This document shows positions 45,760 through 54,483 of a stretch of 64,000 nt of DNA, piece by piece; position 1 is the stretch's first letter, and each line of letters starts with the position of its first letter. Source of the DNA: Pseudomonas poae. Lineage in GTDB: Bacteria > Pseudomonadota > Gammaproteobacteria > Pseudomonadales > Pseudomonadaceae. The DNA lies in contig CP110972.1 in NCBI GenBank assembly GCA_028869255.1, positions 3,167,001 to 3,231,000 on the forward strand. The letters are read 5' to 3'. Both the position numbers and the translations under genes were made by a program. Below the pieces are notes generated by a model, which did not search any database, had not been told where the DNA came from, and was given only the letters and a program-made list of their open reading frames with translations.

Positions 45760-46578
45760 TCATTTCTGACACTCCTGCCACAGGTTGCGGATCAGCGTCT
45801 TCATCTTCAGCGCCTCGGCCCAGCGATCGCTGATTTCACGGCCATCGGCGCCGGTGATGGCATAGGGTGGCGGGCCCAGTTCGCAGGTGAAGGACAGGCT
45901 TTGCGCCGCGTCGGCGCGGGCCAGCCAGTCCTGGATACCGTAGCGCCACCAGCCGACAAAGCGCTCGACCCAGGCTTGGTGCTGCGCAAAATCCAGCGAG
46001 ACCTGCACCTGTTCGCTGCTGGCCACTCGGCCGTGGAAACCCCAACTGTGGCGCAGGATGCTGCGTATTTGCTGGTCATCCTCGAGTGCGCCGGGCTCGG
46101 GCAACTCGCGGCCGACCACGTAATGCGACAAGTCGGCGAGCAGCTTCAGGTCGGGCATTTGCGCCAGTAGATCAAGGGTGAACAGCAGGTCGCTGGTGAG
46201 GCGATAACGGTGGGTTTCCAGCAACACGGGGAAGTCCACCTGCTCGGCCAGCCGCTGCCAGCCTTCGATCAGCCTGACCGCCTCGGCCTGGGTGCGCGGA
46301 CGCACATCGGCCTGCAGGGTGAGGTGGTGGCAGCCGTAGCGGCTGATCACATCCAGCGCGGCGGCCAGGTCGTCCACCGATTGCGGGAACAATTGGCCCT
46401 CGATCTGCAAGCCCCGGGCAGCAGCGGCGGCGTGCAGGCGCGGCACCTCGGCGGGTTGCCAGTAATGGTCGGTGACGCCGTCGAAGCCGGCGGCGGCGAT
46501 CCGCTCAAGCTGCGCCTCAAGAGAACCCGGCTCGGTCTGCATGGCCCACAGCGATTGGAACACCAGAAATTGGCGCAT
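45760..46578 (-). CDS. Sugar phosphate isomerase/epimerase-like TIM-barrel protein
   Basis: The 272-residue protein belongs to the AP-endonuclease-2/xylose-isomerase-like family. Typical parts are IAAAGFDGVTDHYWQPAEV, the Glu strand FPVLLETHRYRLTSD, the Asp/His strand LKLLADLSHYVVGRE and a final Glu in SLSFTCELGPPPYAI. Metal-dependent isomerisation or dehydration of a polyol-derived sugar is likely. It starts 2 bp after the ferredoxin-reductase stop and is the last gene of the mocDEF-like operon, so it may act on a product of that oxygenase. Confidence 0.87.
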   Translation of the reverse strand: MRQFLVFQSLWAMQTEPGSLEAQLERIAAAGFDGVTDHYWQPAEVPRLHAAAAARGLQIEGQLFPQSVDDLAAALDVISRYGCHHLTLQADVRPRTQAEAVRLIEGWQRLAEQVDFPVLLETHRYRLTSDLLFTLDLLAQMPDLKLLADLSHYVVGRELPEPGALEDDQQIRSILRHSWGFHGRVASSEQVQVSLDFAQHQAWVERFVGWWRYGIQDWLARADAAQSLSFTCELGPPPYAITGADGREISDRWAEALKMKTLIRNLWQECQK

Positions 46579-46580
46579 GG

Positions 46581-47783
46581 TCAGCCTCGCAGCAATGGTT
46601 TAAGGGGCAGCGTGGCATCGGCCAGGCTGCTCGGGTTGAGCACAATGCCCGCGCTGATCAGCCGCTCGCACAGCTTGATATCCTTGGCCACACTGTTGCC
46701 CGGCGCCCAGCCGCAGGCGCCCTGCAAACGGTGTTCGGCATCCAGGTAAAACAGCAGCAGGCCCCCGCCGGGCAGGTTGCGGCTGACGCTCAGCGCGGTG
46801 ATTACGCCCACGGTCTGCAAGCCCCAGTCGTATTGGTCGGACCAGAAGCCGGGGAGCGCTTCGAACGGCAGTTCGCGCCCCAACAGGTTCAGGGCCGCAT
46901 GCCGCCCCTGGGCTTCAGCATTGCGCCAGGTTTCCTGGCGCTGGTACTCGCCACCCAAGCGAAACTCGCACACATCGCCGGCCGCGTAGATATCCGGCGC
47001 GCTGGTGCGCAACTGCGCGTCGACGCGAATGCCCTGCCCGGTTTCCAGGCCCGCCGCCACGGCCAGTTCAATGTTGGGTTGCATGCCGATGCCGACCACC
47101 ACCAAGTCACACGGCAAGCGTGTACCGTCCATCAACAGCACGGCGTCGGCCTGGATCGATTCCAGCGCCACGTTCAAGCGCACGTCCACCCCCTGAGCGC
47201 GATGCAGGGCCAGCAACGCTTCACTGATCATCGGCGGCAATACCCGGCCCGCCAGGCGCGGCCCGGCTTCCAGCAACGTGACCTCACAGCCCAGGCTGCG
47301 AGCGGTGGCGGCCACTTCCAGGCCGATAAACCCACCGCCCACCACCACCAGCAGTGCCCCGGGGCGCAACGCGGTTTTCAGCGCCAGCGCTTCATCGTGA
47401 GTGCGCAGGTACAGCACATTCGCCTGTGCCTGGGCCAAACGCCGCGCCCTGCCCCCGGTGGCCAGCAGCAAACCGGCATAGGTCAGCCACTGCCCGTCGG
47501 CCAATTGCAAGCGATGCTGCGGCGGGTCCAGTTGGCTGACCGGGTTGCCGGCGATATGTTCGATGCCCAACTCGGCCAGCCGTGCGCTGTCGCACAGGCT
47601 GCAGCCCGCCAGGTCCATGCTGCCCTGCAACAGGCCCTTGGACAGCGGCGGCCGCTCGTAGGGCAAATGCGGCTCGTCGCCGATCAGGATCAGCCGCCCG
47701 CTGTAGCCTTCTTCGCGCAGGGTGAGCGCCGCACGGCCACCGGCATGGCCGGCACCGACGATGATCAGGGGAGTATTCATCAT
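46581..47783 (-). CDS. mocF: FAD-dependent ferredoxin reductase (MocF-like)
   Basis: The 400-residue NAD(P)H:ferredoxin reductase of the oxygenase-coupled type has the FAD motif IIVGAGHAGGRAALTLREEG, the NAD motif VVVGGGFIGLEVAATARSLG, YAAGDVCE, and ETWRNAEAQGRHAA near the C-terminal reductase domain. It passes electrons to the Rieske ferredoxin upstream, whose stop overlaps the ATG at 47783 by one base; an ATG at 47780 is equally possible. Pairing with a MocE-type ferredoxin and a di-iron oxygenase supports the MocF assignment. Confidence 0.85.
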   Translation of the reverse strand: MMNTPLIIVGAGHAGGRAALTLREEGYSGRLILIGDEPHLPYERPPLSKGLLQGSMDLAGCSLCDSARLAELGIEHIAGNPVSQLDPPQHRLQLADGQWLTYAGLLLATGGRARRLAQAQANVLYLRTHDEALALKTALRPGALLVVVGGGFIGLEVAATARSLGCEVTLLEAGPRLAGRVLPPMISEALLALHRAQGVDVRLNVALESIQADAVLLMDGTRLPCDLVVVGIGMQPNIELAVAAGLETGQGIRVDAQLRTSAPDIYAAGDVCEFRLGGEYQRQETWRNAEAQGRHAALNLLGRELPFEALPGFWSDQYDWGLQTVGVITALSVSRNLPGGGLLLFYLDAEHRLQGACGWAPGNSVAKDIKLCERLISAGIVLNPSSLADATLPLKPLLRG

Positions 47784-48103
47784 CAAGCCGTGACGGCGAG
47801 CAACACCCGCCCCGCTTCGACCCGCACCGGGTAGGTCTTGAGGTTGACGCACACCGGCGCGCCCAGGGCCTTGCCGGAGCGGTAATCGAAGCGCCCGTTG
47901 TGCTTGGGGCATTCGATCACGTGGTCCATCACCAGGCCGTCGGCGAGGTGGATTTTTTCGTGGGTGCACAGCCCGGCCGTGGCGAAAAACTCATTCTCGG
48001 CCGAGCGGTACACCGCGTAGGTGTGCGGCCCGTGGTCGAAGCGCAGCACGTCCTCTTCGTCTATTTCGCCCACGGCGCAGACGTCGATCCATTGATCGTT
48101 CAT
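47783..48103 (-). CDS. mocE: MocE-family Rieske [2Fe-2S] ferredoxin
   Basis: The 106-residue soluble electron carrier has Rieske cluster ligands Cys46 and His48 (CTHEKIH) and Cys65 and His68 (CPKHNG), the usual C-x-H...C-x2-H pattern. In rhizopine catabolism MocE feeds electrons from MocF to the MocD oxygenase. GGAGAT lies 8 bases before the ATG at 48103. A REP doublet separates it from the oxygenase gene. Confidence 0.92.
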   Translation of the reverse strand: MNDQWIDVCAVGEIDEEDVLRFDHGPHTYAVYRSAENEFFATAGLCTHEKIHLADGLVMDHVIECPKHNGRFDYRSGKALGAPVCVNLKTYPVRVEAGRVLLAVTA

Positions 48104-48133
48104 GGCATATATCTCCAAATGACTGACTGACCC

Positions 48134-48301
48134 TGTGGCAAGCGGGCTTGTTGTGGCGAGCAGGCTTGTTGTGGCGAGCGGGCTTGCCCGCGTTGGGCTG
48201 CGAAGCGGCCCCAAGATCAACCCCTCAGGTTTGTCTGAAAGAATGCAGTGAGTTTTATTGGGGCTGCTCCGCAGCCCAACGCGGGCAAGCCCGCTCGCCA
48301 C
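48134..48301. repeat. REP cluster: doublet with two extra partial REP units
   Basis: An inverted doublet of the GTGGCGAGCGGGCTTGCCCG family (48171-48301) is preceded by two tandem partial units, TGTGGCAAGCGGGCTTGT and TGTGGCGAGCAGGCTTGT. It lies between mocE and the oxygenase gene and overlaps the oxygenase 3' end by 47 bp. Confidence 0.82.
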
Positions 48302-49388
48302 GGCCAGCTTGCTCGCCACTTTTTGCACCCTCATCACTGTTGGAAGTGTTCGCCAGTGGGCGCTGCACGAAATACGTCGGGTCGCTGCGCTGCTTCCAGA
48401 TCGTCGGCAGGATTTCTTTGTACGCCTCAAAAATATTCGCGTACGGCGGTGGGCAGTCACTGCGGATCTCTTCGTGCAGTTGTGCCAGGGCGTGGTACGG
48501 CACCATCGGGTACATGTGGTGCTCGAGGTGGTAGTTCATGTCCATGTAGATAAAGCGCAGCACGCGGTTCATGTAAATGGTGCGGCAGTTGCTGCGGTGG
48601 TCCAGCACATCTTCGGCCAGGCCCACATGCTGGGTGAGGCCGAACAGGTAGCCGAGCCAGGCGCCGTAAATACTCGGCAAGCCAATCAGCATCAGCGGCA
48701 ACCAGCTGTGCAGGTACAACGCACTACCAATGACCACAGCATAAATGCCGACCCAGATCCGCGCTGCGCGGAACACCTTGGGCCATTCGGATTCGGGGAT
48801 GAAGTCCGCTTCCTGGGCACTCATCTTGCCGATGGCATGGCGCGCTACGCCGCTGAAGGTCTTCCAGGCCAGGGGCAAGTTGAACAGGCTCAGAAACATC
48901 ATCAGAAAACTTGGCGGGCGCGGTTCAACGATCTCCGGGTCACGGCCGACCACGATGGTGTCGGTGTGGTGCCGTGCATGGCTCCAGCGCCACACATGGG
49001 GTTCGAAAATGCACATGAAGCTGGCGACCTGGTACAGCCCGTCGTTCATCCAGCGGGTCTTGAACGCGGTGCCGTGGCCGGTTTCGTGCCAGCGCGGGTT
49101 GGAGGCGGTGCCGTAGAGCACGCCGTAGGCGATGAAGAACGGCACGCAGGCCCACGAGCCCCAGAACCAGTAGCCACCAAAGCCGGTGACCAGCAGCGCG
49201 GTTATCCAGAGGGCGGTGTCGCGCAACGCCGGGCCGTCGCGGCGTTGCATCAGTTCTTTCATGCGTTTACGGGAAATCGGCGACTGGTACCAACTGGCCG
49301 AGACCAGGCCTTTTTCCGCCGCGCGGGCGGCTTCCGGGCCGGTGAGACTGTAGTCGCGACGAGCGCGGTAAGCGGTGTGTTCAGGCAT
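48255..49388 (-). CDS. mocD: Membrane di-iron fatty-acid-desaturase-family oxygenase (MocD-like)
   Basis: The 377-residue integral membrane protein has the three His boxes of the desaturase/hydroxylase family: HETGH near residue 103, HARHH near 142 and HLEHH near 290. In rhizopine catabolism MocD with MocE and MocF is thought to remove the O-methyl group oxidatively. I chose the start at 49388; it diverges from a LacI-type regulator. The last 16 codons (about GRGERACPRWAAEQPQ) are REP sequence, so the natural C-terminus has been replaced or extended by the REP. Confidence 0.85.
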   Translation of the reverse strand: MPEHTAYRARRDYSLTGPEAARAAEKGLVSASWYQSPISRKRMKELMQRRDGPALRDTALWITALLVTGFGGYWFWGSWACVPFFIAYGVLYGTASNPRWHETGHGTAFKTRWMNDGLYQVASFMCIFEPHVWRWSHARHHTDTIVVGRDPEIVEPRPPSFLMMFLSLFNLPLAWKTFSGVARHAIGKMSAQEADFIPESEWPKVFRAARIWVGIYAVVIGSALYLHSWLPLMLIGLPSIYGAWLGYLFGLTQHVGLAEDVLDHRSNCRTIYMNRVLRFIYMDMNYHLEHHMYPMVPYHALAQLHEEIRSDCPPPYANIFEAYKEILPTIWKQRSDPTYFVQRPLANTSNSDEGAKSGEQAGRGERACPRWAAEQPQ

Positions 49389-49481
49389 TGTTATTGTTCT
49401 CCGCAAGCGTGGGGTAACAGGTGCTTTGCGAAGAAACGATAGAGCGCGGGTAAATCCCCCTCAAGGGCTTGAATCCATTCC

Positions 49482-49531
49482 CTATCAAGCTATCATCCAG
49501 GCCCAGCGGGGCTTGATAGTTTTCTATCAAG
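49482..49531. promoter_or_regulatory. LacI-type operators between mocD and its regulator
   Basis: CTTGATAGTTTTCTATCAAG (49512-49531) has perfect 8-bp inverted arms around TTTT. Upstream are CTATCAAG (49482-49489) and CTATCATC (49490-49497). The arrangement in a divergent promoter, 19 bp from the regulator ATG, fits a LacI-family repressor controlling both sides. Confidence 0.7.
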
Positions 49532-49549
49532 ACGCACAAGGGGCCTGTC

Positions 49550-50599
49550 ATGAACAACAATAAACGCCCAACCATCGCCACCGTGGCCGCCCAGGCGGGC
49601 CTCAGTGTGGCCACTGTCGACCGGGTGTTGAACGCCCGTGCGCCGGTCAACCCGGACACCGCCGAACAGGTGTTCCAGGCCGCCGAAGCCGTGGGCTACT
49701 TTGCTGCGCGGCTGATCGGCCAACGCATCCGTGAACGCCGCCCCACCTACCGCTTCGGCATTCTGCTGCTGGGCACCGCGCAGGCGTTCTATGCCAACCT
49801 GGCGCAGTCAATCAGCGACGCCGCGCAGCACCACGCCACCGCCAACTTGAGCTGCCAATTCGAATACATCAACGACCGCACGCCCAGCGCCATCGTCGCG
49901 CAGATCGAGCAACTGGCCGTGCAATGCGACGCCCTCGCCGTGGTCAGCTTCGCCCACCCGCTGATCAACGCCTGCCTGGCGCAGATCCGCGAAGCCGGCG
50001 TGCCGGTGGTGGCGCTGCTCTCGGACATCCACGAGCAAGCCCTTGAACCCTATGTGGGCCAGGACAACCGCGTGGTCGGGCGCACCATGGGCTGGCTGCT
50101 GGCCCGCACCTGCGGCGCACGCAAAGGCAGCGTGGGGATCCTGCTGGGCGGCCACCGCTTCCTCGGCCACCAGGCGCGGGTCGAAGGGCTGCACAGCTAC
50201 CTCGCCGAACACGCCCCGGGCCTCAAGCCGTTGGAGCCGCTGATCAACCTGGACAACTGCGACATCACCGAAGAAGCCACCCTCGACCTGCTCACCCGCC
50301 ACACCGACCTGCGCGGCCTGTGCGTGGTGGGCGGCGGCGGTGACGGGGTAATCAGCGCCCTGGCGCAACTGCCCAAGCGCCCGGCGCTGTGCTGCATTTT
50401 GCAGGAGTCTACCGAGCTGTCGCGCCAGGCGCTGAGCCGGGGTTTGATCGATGTGGTGATGGATTCGCAGCCGGGGCAAACGGGTACGGCGCTGGTGCAG
50501 TTGCTGGTGGAGTTGCAGAGTGCCGAGGGGTTTGATCCGGGGCGGCATCGGGTGCATATACCGCCGCAGATTGTGACGTCGGAGAACCTGGGTGGCTGA
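49550..50599 (+). CDS. LacI-family transcriptional regulator
   Basis: The 349-residue protein has the LacI HTH (TIATVAAQAGLSVATVDRVLNARAPV) and a periplasmic-binding-protein-like effector domain of the ribose/inositol-binding type. It diverges from the mocDEF-like operon with inverted repeats between, so it probably represses that operon and senses an inositol-type compound. The characterised rhizobial moc regulator is GntR-type, so the regulator class here differs. Confidence 0.9.
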   Translation: MNNNKRPTIATVAAQAGLSVATVDRVLNARAPVNPDTAEQVFQAAEAVGYFAARLIGQRIRERRPTYRFGILLLGTAQAFYANLAQSISDAAQHHATANLSCQFEYINDRTPSAIVAQIEQLAVQCDALAVVSFAHPLINACLAQIREAGVPVVALLSDIHEQALEPYVGQDNRVVGRTMGWLLARTCGARKGSVGILLGGHRFLGHQARVEGLHSYLAEHAPGLKPLEPLINLDNCDITEEATLDLLTRHTDLRGLCVVGGGGDGVISALAQLPKRPALCCILQESTELSRQALSRGLIDVVMDSQPGQTGTALVQLLVELQSAEGFDPGRHRVHIPPQIVTSENLGG

Positions 50600-50627
50600 A
50601 ACCCACTGTCTAAACGCAGGCAGACAG

Positions 50628-50655
50628 GTGGGAGCTGGCTTGCCAGCGCCTACAT
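50628..50655. repeat. Single REP core
   Basis: GTGGGAGCTGGCTTGCCAGC then GCCTACA. The same 27-base unit recurs at 51302-51328, so the DUF6124 locus is flanked by two direct copies. Confidence 0.75.
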
Positions 50656-50879
50656 AGAGCGCATTTCACTGTTTGATCGGCGGGGCTGGTGGCATTTGGT
50701 CATGGTTTGTAAAAGGCCAGCAAGGCAGGTCCCTTTTAATTGCAGGACGTTTCCTAGACAATCCCTGCCGCCTTGTGCCTGCTGGAATCGGTGGCTAGTC
50801 TGCGATCCGTCACTGCCAATTCAGTGATCGGGTTTAGTCGCCCGGATTTGGAGCAGGCGCATCGCCCATGAAGCTTTAT

Positions 50880-50955
50880 GGTGGCTGTGCGCAGGGCGCC
50901 CTTGGGCGCGCCGGATGCTCCTGACCGGTCGACTAACCTGCGTACAGCCGCCACC
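50880..50955. other. Structured leader of the DUF6124 gene: nested stem-loop and alternating TTAGTCG boxes
   Basis: GGTGGCTGTGCGCAGG (50880-50895) can pair with CCTGCGTACAGCCGCCACC (50937-50955), enclosing a GGGCGCCCTTGGGCGC hairpin. TTAGTCG occurs at about 50833 and 50961 on the plus strand and once inverted at about 50930. I see no gene in 50600-51007; besides REP this structure is all it holds. From memory, similar leaders precede other DUF6124 genes in Pseudomonas; this was not checked. Confidence 0.55.
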
Positions 50956-51007
50956 CTACGTTTAGTCGCGAAGCGTGTCGGCTCCATGATCATTCAGGAG
51001 CTACACA

Positions 51008-51301
51008 ATGAATAAGCCCGTCCCCGATCCACCCCTCAGTTCGGCCAAAGACCGCGCCGCCTTCAACCGCGCCATCGACCATTACCTGCCCCCTCAGGGT
51101 GTGCAAATCGAAGACCTGAGCTTCGAAGATGCCCTGCTCTACACCGCCAGTGTGCTCGACAGTGCCTCGGCGACCGCGCTGGATTGCGGTGAAACGCTCA
51201 CAAGTCCCGAGCGGGCGAAAATTCTGGCGGTGTGGCATCTGCTGGAGATTGCCAAGACCACCGTGGATCGCTCCATCGAGTGCCTGAAACCCACTGCCTG
51301 A
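51008..51301 (+). CDS. DUF6124 family protein (formerly DUF3077)
   Basis: The 97-residue acidic soluble protein has the pattern of this Pseudomonas-specific family: FNRAIDHYLPP, then EDALLYTASVLDSASATALDCGETLTSPERAKILAVWHLLEIAKTTVDRSIE, an all-helical domain. No function is known. CAGGAG precedes the ATG. It is preceded by a strongly foldable leader and flanked by direct REP copies, which suggests a gene-plus-leader cassette. Confidence 0.85.
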   Translation: MNKPVPDPPLSSAKDRAAFNRAIDHYLPPQGVQIEDLSFEDALLYTASVLDSASATALDCGETLTSPERAKILAVWHLLEIAKTTVDRSIECLKPTA

Positions 51302-51328
51302 GTGGGAGCTGGCTTGCCAGCGCCTACA
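51302..51328. repeat. Single REP core
   Basis: The same unit as at 50628, in the same orientation. It starts at the DUF6124 stop codon and ends 9 bp from the stop of the sigma-54 activator gene. Confidence 0.75.
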
Positions 51329-51336
51329 GTTGAACC

Positions 51337-53294
51337 TCAACCGCCACGAAAATCTGCGGCATTCAGCCCAAACCGGCTCATCTTGTTATACAGCCCGCCC
51401 CGCGACACATTCAGTTGCCGGGCGGCCAGGCGGATATTGCCGCCGGTAGCGGTAAGCGCGGCGACGATGGCGTGCATTTCGTGGCTGCTCAAATCCTGCG
51501 CGGGCTGCGGCTCGTAGGGACGCAGCGGGGTTCGCTGCCTGGTTTCCAGTGGCAGATCGGACGCCTGGATCAGTTCACCCATCGCCAGGTTGGTCGCCCG
51601 TTCGATGCTGTTTTCCAGCTCGCGCACATTGCCCGGCCAGCTGTAGTCCGCCAGCAACTCCAGCGCCTGCGGCGAAAACCCTGCACCGTCTTACGCAGCG
51701 AACGGGCACAGCGCGTGAGGAAGTGCCGCGCCAGCAGCGGGATGTCTTCGCGGCGCATGCGCAGCGGCGGCACGGTCAGGTTCAGTACGTTGAGCCGGTA
51801 GTAGAGGTCTTCGCGAAACGCGCCTTCGGCCACCGCCTGGCTGAGGTTGCGGTGGGTGGCGGCGATGATGCGCACATCCACTTGGCGCGAATTTTTTGCA
51901 CCGACGCGGGTAATTTCGCCTTCCTGCAACACGCGCAACAAACTGACTTGGGCGTCGAAGGACATATCGCCGATTTCATCCAGAAAAATCGTGCCGCCAT
52001 CGGCCAGCTCGAACTTGCCCGCCGAGCCGCCACGGGCCGAGCCGGTGAAGGCGCCCTCGACATGCCCGAACAGCTCGCTTTGCACCAAGTCCCGTGGGAT
52101 CGCGCCGCAGTTGACCGCCACAAATGGGCCACTGGCGCGGTCGCTGGCGTTATGGATGGCCTGGGCAAACAGCTCCTTGCCGGTACCGCTTTCGCCGAGG
52201 ATCAGGGTAGTGGACTCGCTGCGACTGGCGATGCGCGCCAAGTGCAACGCGTCCTGAATCGCTCGCGAGGTGCCCTGGATAGTCTCAAAGGTGTAGCGCG
52301 CCTGAGTGCTGATAATGCGCCGGGTGATTTCGCGAATCCGCCGGTTTTCGCGCAGCGACACAATCACCCCACCCTCCTCCAGCGGGCACACCGACACCAG
52401 GCAGGCAAGCTGGCTGCGGTCCTGCAGGTGGAAGGTGCAATCGAGGTCACGCACCGGCTCACCCAGCACGTTCAACTCGCTGCGGCCCAGGCGCTGGAAG
52501 GGACTGCCGATCAGTTCCAGCCCCACCCCGAACAGTTGCCGGGCATAGCGGTTAAGGGCCTTGATGCAGCCGCGCTGGTCAAGCACCACCAGCCCTTCGT
52601 TGAGTACTTCGAGCACGGCTTGCTGTTCGGCCAGCAGCGCTTGCAGGGCCATTTGCCGTGAGACCGCATCGGCAGCGGCCTGCACGGTGCCAAGGGTGTG
52701 GAAGTGAAACCAGCCGGGCTCAGCGGTAAGGGTCAGCATGGCCAGGGTCTGGCCCTGGGCATTCTTGATCGGCGCAGCGGCGCAGTGCATGCGACGGCGG
52801 CGCAGGCCGCTGCCGAAGTTTTCCTCGGCCAGCACGTACACCAGGCGGTCTTCGGCCAGGGCCACGCCGGTGCAGTTGGTGCCTTGCACCGACTCCAGCA
52901 GGCGGCTGCCGATGGGGGTGATGTCCAGCCCGCAGAAATACAGGGTAGTGCCGTCGGCATCGGTCAGGTTGATATGGCCTCGGGGGTTGTAGGCCAACAA
53001 ACCGCGCATCACCTGCGCCGCTGCGGCGATCAGCACGCGATGCTCGGCAACGGTCGCCGCCAGGGTCTCGGGGGTGACGAAACGGTAGTGGCTGTCATCC
53101 GGGTCGATACCCGCGTCGACGCTGCGCCGCCACGAATCCCAGATCACCTGCCGCACCTCCCCCGGGCGCTCGACCTGGCCGGCCAGGCATGCGTGCCACG
53201 CCTGCTCCAGCGCTGCCACCGGGCCCCCGTTCAGCGAGGCCGGGCCCAGGGCCGTCAAGTAGTCGAGGTCTTGCACGTTGAAGGCCATGCTCAT
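51337..53294 (-). pseudogene. Sigma-54-dependent activator (AcoR-like: GAF, PAS, AAA+, Fis HTH); one-base frameshift in a T4 run
   Basis: The restored product is about 652 residues. An N-terminal GAF-type sensor region (about 60-200) and a PAS-like segment (about 225-320) precede the AAA+ domain, which has Walker A GESGTGKE near 365, the sigma-54 contact motif GAFTGS near 413 and Walker B GGTIFLDEIGDM. The Fis HTH is at the end (GGNIRLAARQLNVSRGGLYNKM). At 51675-51678 four A (T4 in the gene) break the frame at VQGF; one more T restores VQGFSPQALELLADYSWPGN. It lies divergent to the mocA-like operon, which has a sigma-54 promoter, and is its likely activator. The start is uncertain (53294 or 53288). 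An assembly error is probable. Confidence 0.88.
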
Positions 53295-53305
53295 CAAGGG
53301 GCATC

Positions 53306-53357
53306 CATGTTCATGTTTTTGACATGTCAGTATAGGCATGTCATCAAAATGAACATG
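53306..53357. promoter_or_regulatory. Inverted pair of candidate upstream activator sites
   Basis: CATGTTCATGTTTTTGACATG (split as CATGTTCATG / TTTTTGACATG, 53306-53326) is repeated in inverted form at 53337-53357, sharing CATGTTCAT at one end and GACATG at the other. The pair lies about 50-100 bp upstream of the sigma-54 promoter, where enhancer-binding activators usually sit. Confidence 0.55.
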
Positions 53358-53405
53358 TTTTGTTTAGTAAATTTTATAAATCCATGTTTATCAATGACTT
53401 ACAAA

Positions 53406-53422
53406 TTGGCACAGCCTTTGCT
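53406..53422 (+). promoter_or_regulatory. Sigma-54 promoter of the mocA-like operon
   Basis: TTGGCACAGCCTTTGCT matches TGGCAC-N5-TTGCW exactly, with GG and GC 10 bases apart as the -24/-12 elements require. It lies 57 bp before the ATG at 53479, opposite a sigma-54 activator gene. Confidence 0.88.
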
Positions 53423-53478
53423 CTTAGCCCTTTGCCCACCAGAACGTCCTGGGGCCAACAATAAAAAGGGGTTACTTC

Positions 53479-54483
53479 ATGAGTACACAAAACATCCGCC
53501 TGGGCTTGATCGGTGCCGGCCGCATGGGCAGCTTCCACGGCCTGACCGCTGCGCGGCACATTCCGGGCGCCTGCCTGGCCGCCATCGCCGACCCCACCCC
53601 GGGCCAGGCCGCACGCCTGGCAGCGGAACTCGGAGTGGACAAGGTGTACACCGACCCCCAGCAGTTGCTCGATGACCCGGATATCGATGGCGTACTCATC
53701 GCCGCCCCCGCCCGCAGCCACGCCGAACTGGTGATCAGTGCCGCCCGCGCCGGCAAAGGCATCTTTTGCGAAAAACCCATGGCCATCACCCTGGATGAAG
53801 CCGACCGCGCCATCGCCGCCGCTGCCGATGCCCGAGTGCCGCTGCAAGTCGGTTTCAACCGGCGTTTTGCCAAGAGCTTCCGCGCCGCCCACCTCGACGT
53901 AGCCGCCGGCCGCATCGGCACGCCGCAGCTGTTGCGCTCGCTGACCCGCGACCCGGCACTCAACAACCCCGCCAACTCGCCGCAGTGGGTGATTTTCCTG
54001 GAAACCCTGATCCACGACTTCGACACCCTGCGCTACCTCAACCCGGGTGCCGAAGCGGTGCAGGTGTATGTGATGGCCGATGCGCTGATCGCCCCGGCCT
54101 ACAAAAGCAAAGGCTTCCTCGATACCGCCGTGGTCACGATCCGCTTCGACAACGGCGCCATCGCGACCGCCGAGGCCAACTTCCAGGCCGTGTACGGCTA
54201 CGACGTACGCGGTGAAGTATTCGCCAGCGCAGGCATGTTGAGCATGGGCAGCCTCAACGACTCCGACCTGGTGCGCTACCTGGCCCAGGGCATCCAGGCC
54301 GACACCCAGCGCCTGGACACCGACCTTTTGCGCGACGCCTACGTCGCCGAACTCAACCATTTTGCCGACTGCCTGCGCACCGGCGCGAAGCCGATGGCCA
54401 GCGGTGAAGACGCACGTGCGGCCCTGGCGATTGCCCGAGCGTGCATCGAGTCGTTCGAAACCGGCAAGGCGGTGGCCCTATGA
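53479..54483 (+). CDS. Gfo/Idh/MocA-family dehydrogenase (inositol 2-dehydrogenase / MocA-like)
   Basis: The 334-residue NAD-dependent oxidoreductase has the N-terminal Rossmann motif LGLIGAGRMGSFHG, the cofactor/catalytic EKPMAI, and the C-terminal Gfo/Idh domain with the catalytic pattern ETLIHDFDTLRYL (Asp/His). It resembles IolG and MocA enzymes that oxidise inositol or inosamine-type polyols. It is first in a sigma-54 operon with an isomerase and a rhizopine-type binding protein. Confidence 0.9.
   Translation: MSTQNIRLGLIGAGRMGSFHGLTAARHIPGACLAAIADPTPGQAARLAAELGVDKVYTDPQQLLDDPDIDGVLIAAPARSHAELVISAARAGKGIFCEKPMAITLDEADRAIAAAADARVPLQVGFNRRFAKSFRAAHLDVAAGRIGTPQLLRSLTRDPALNNPANSPQWVIFLETLIHDFDTLRYLNPGAEAVQVYVMADALIAPAYKSKGFLDTAVVTIRFDNGAIATAEANFQAVYGYDVRGEVFASAGMLSMGSLNDSDLVRYLAQGIQADTQRLDTDLLRDAYVAELNHFADCLRTGAKPMASGEDARAALAIARACIESFETGKAVAL

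Noticed and set aside
48258..49442. Plus-strand open frame opposite the mocD-like gene
   Set aside because: It is antisense to a protein with three intact His boxes and has no motif of its own.
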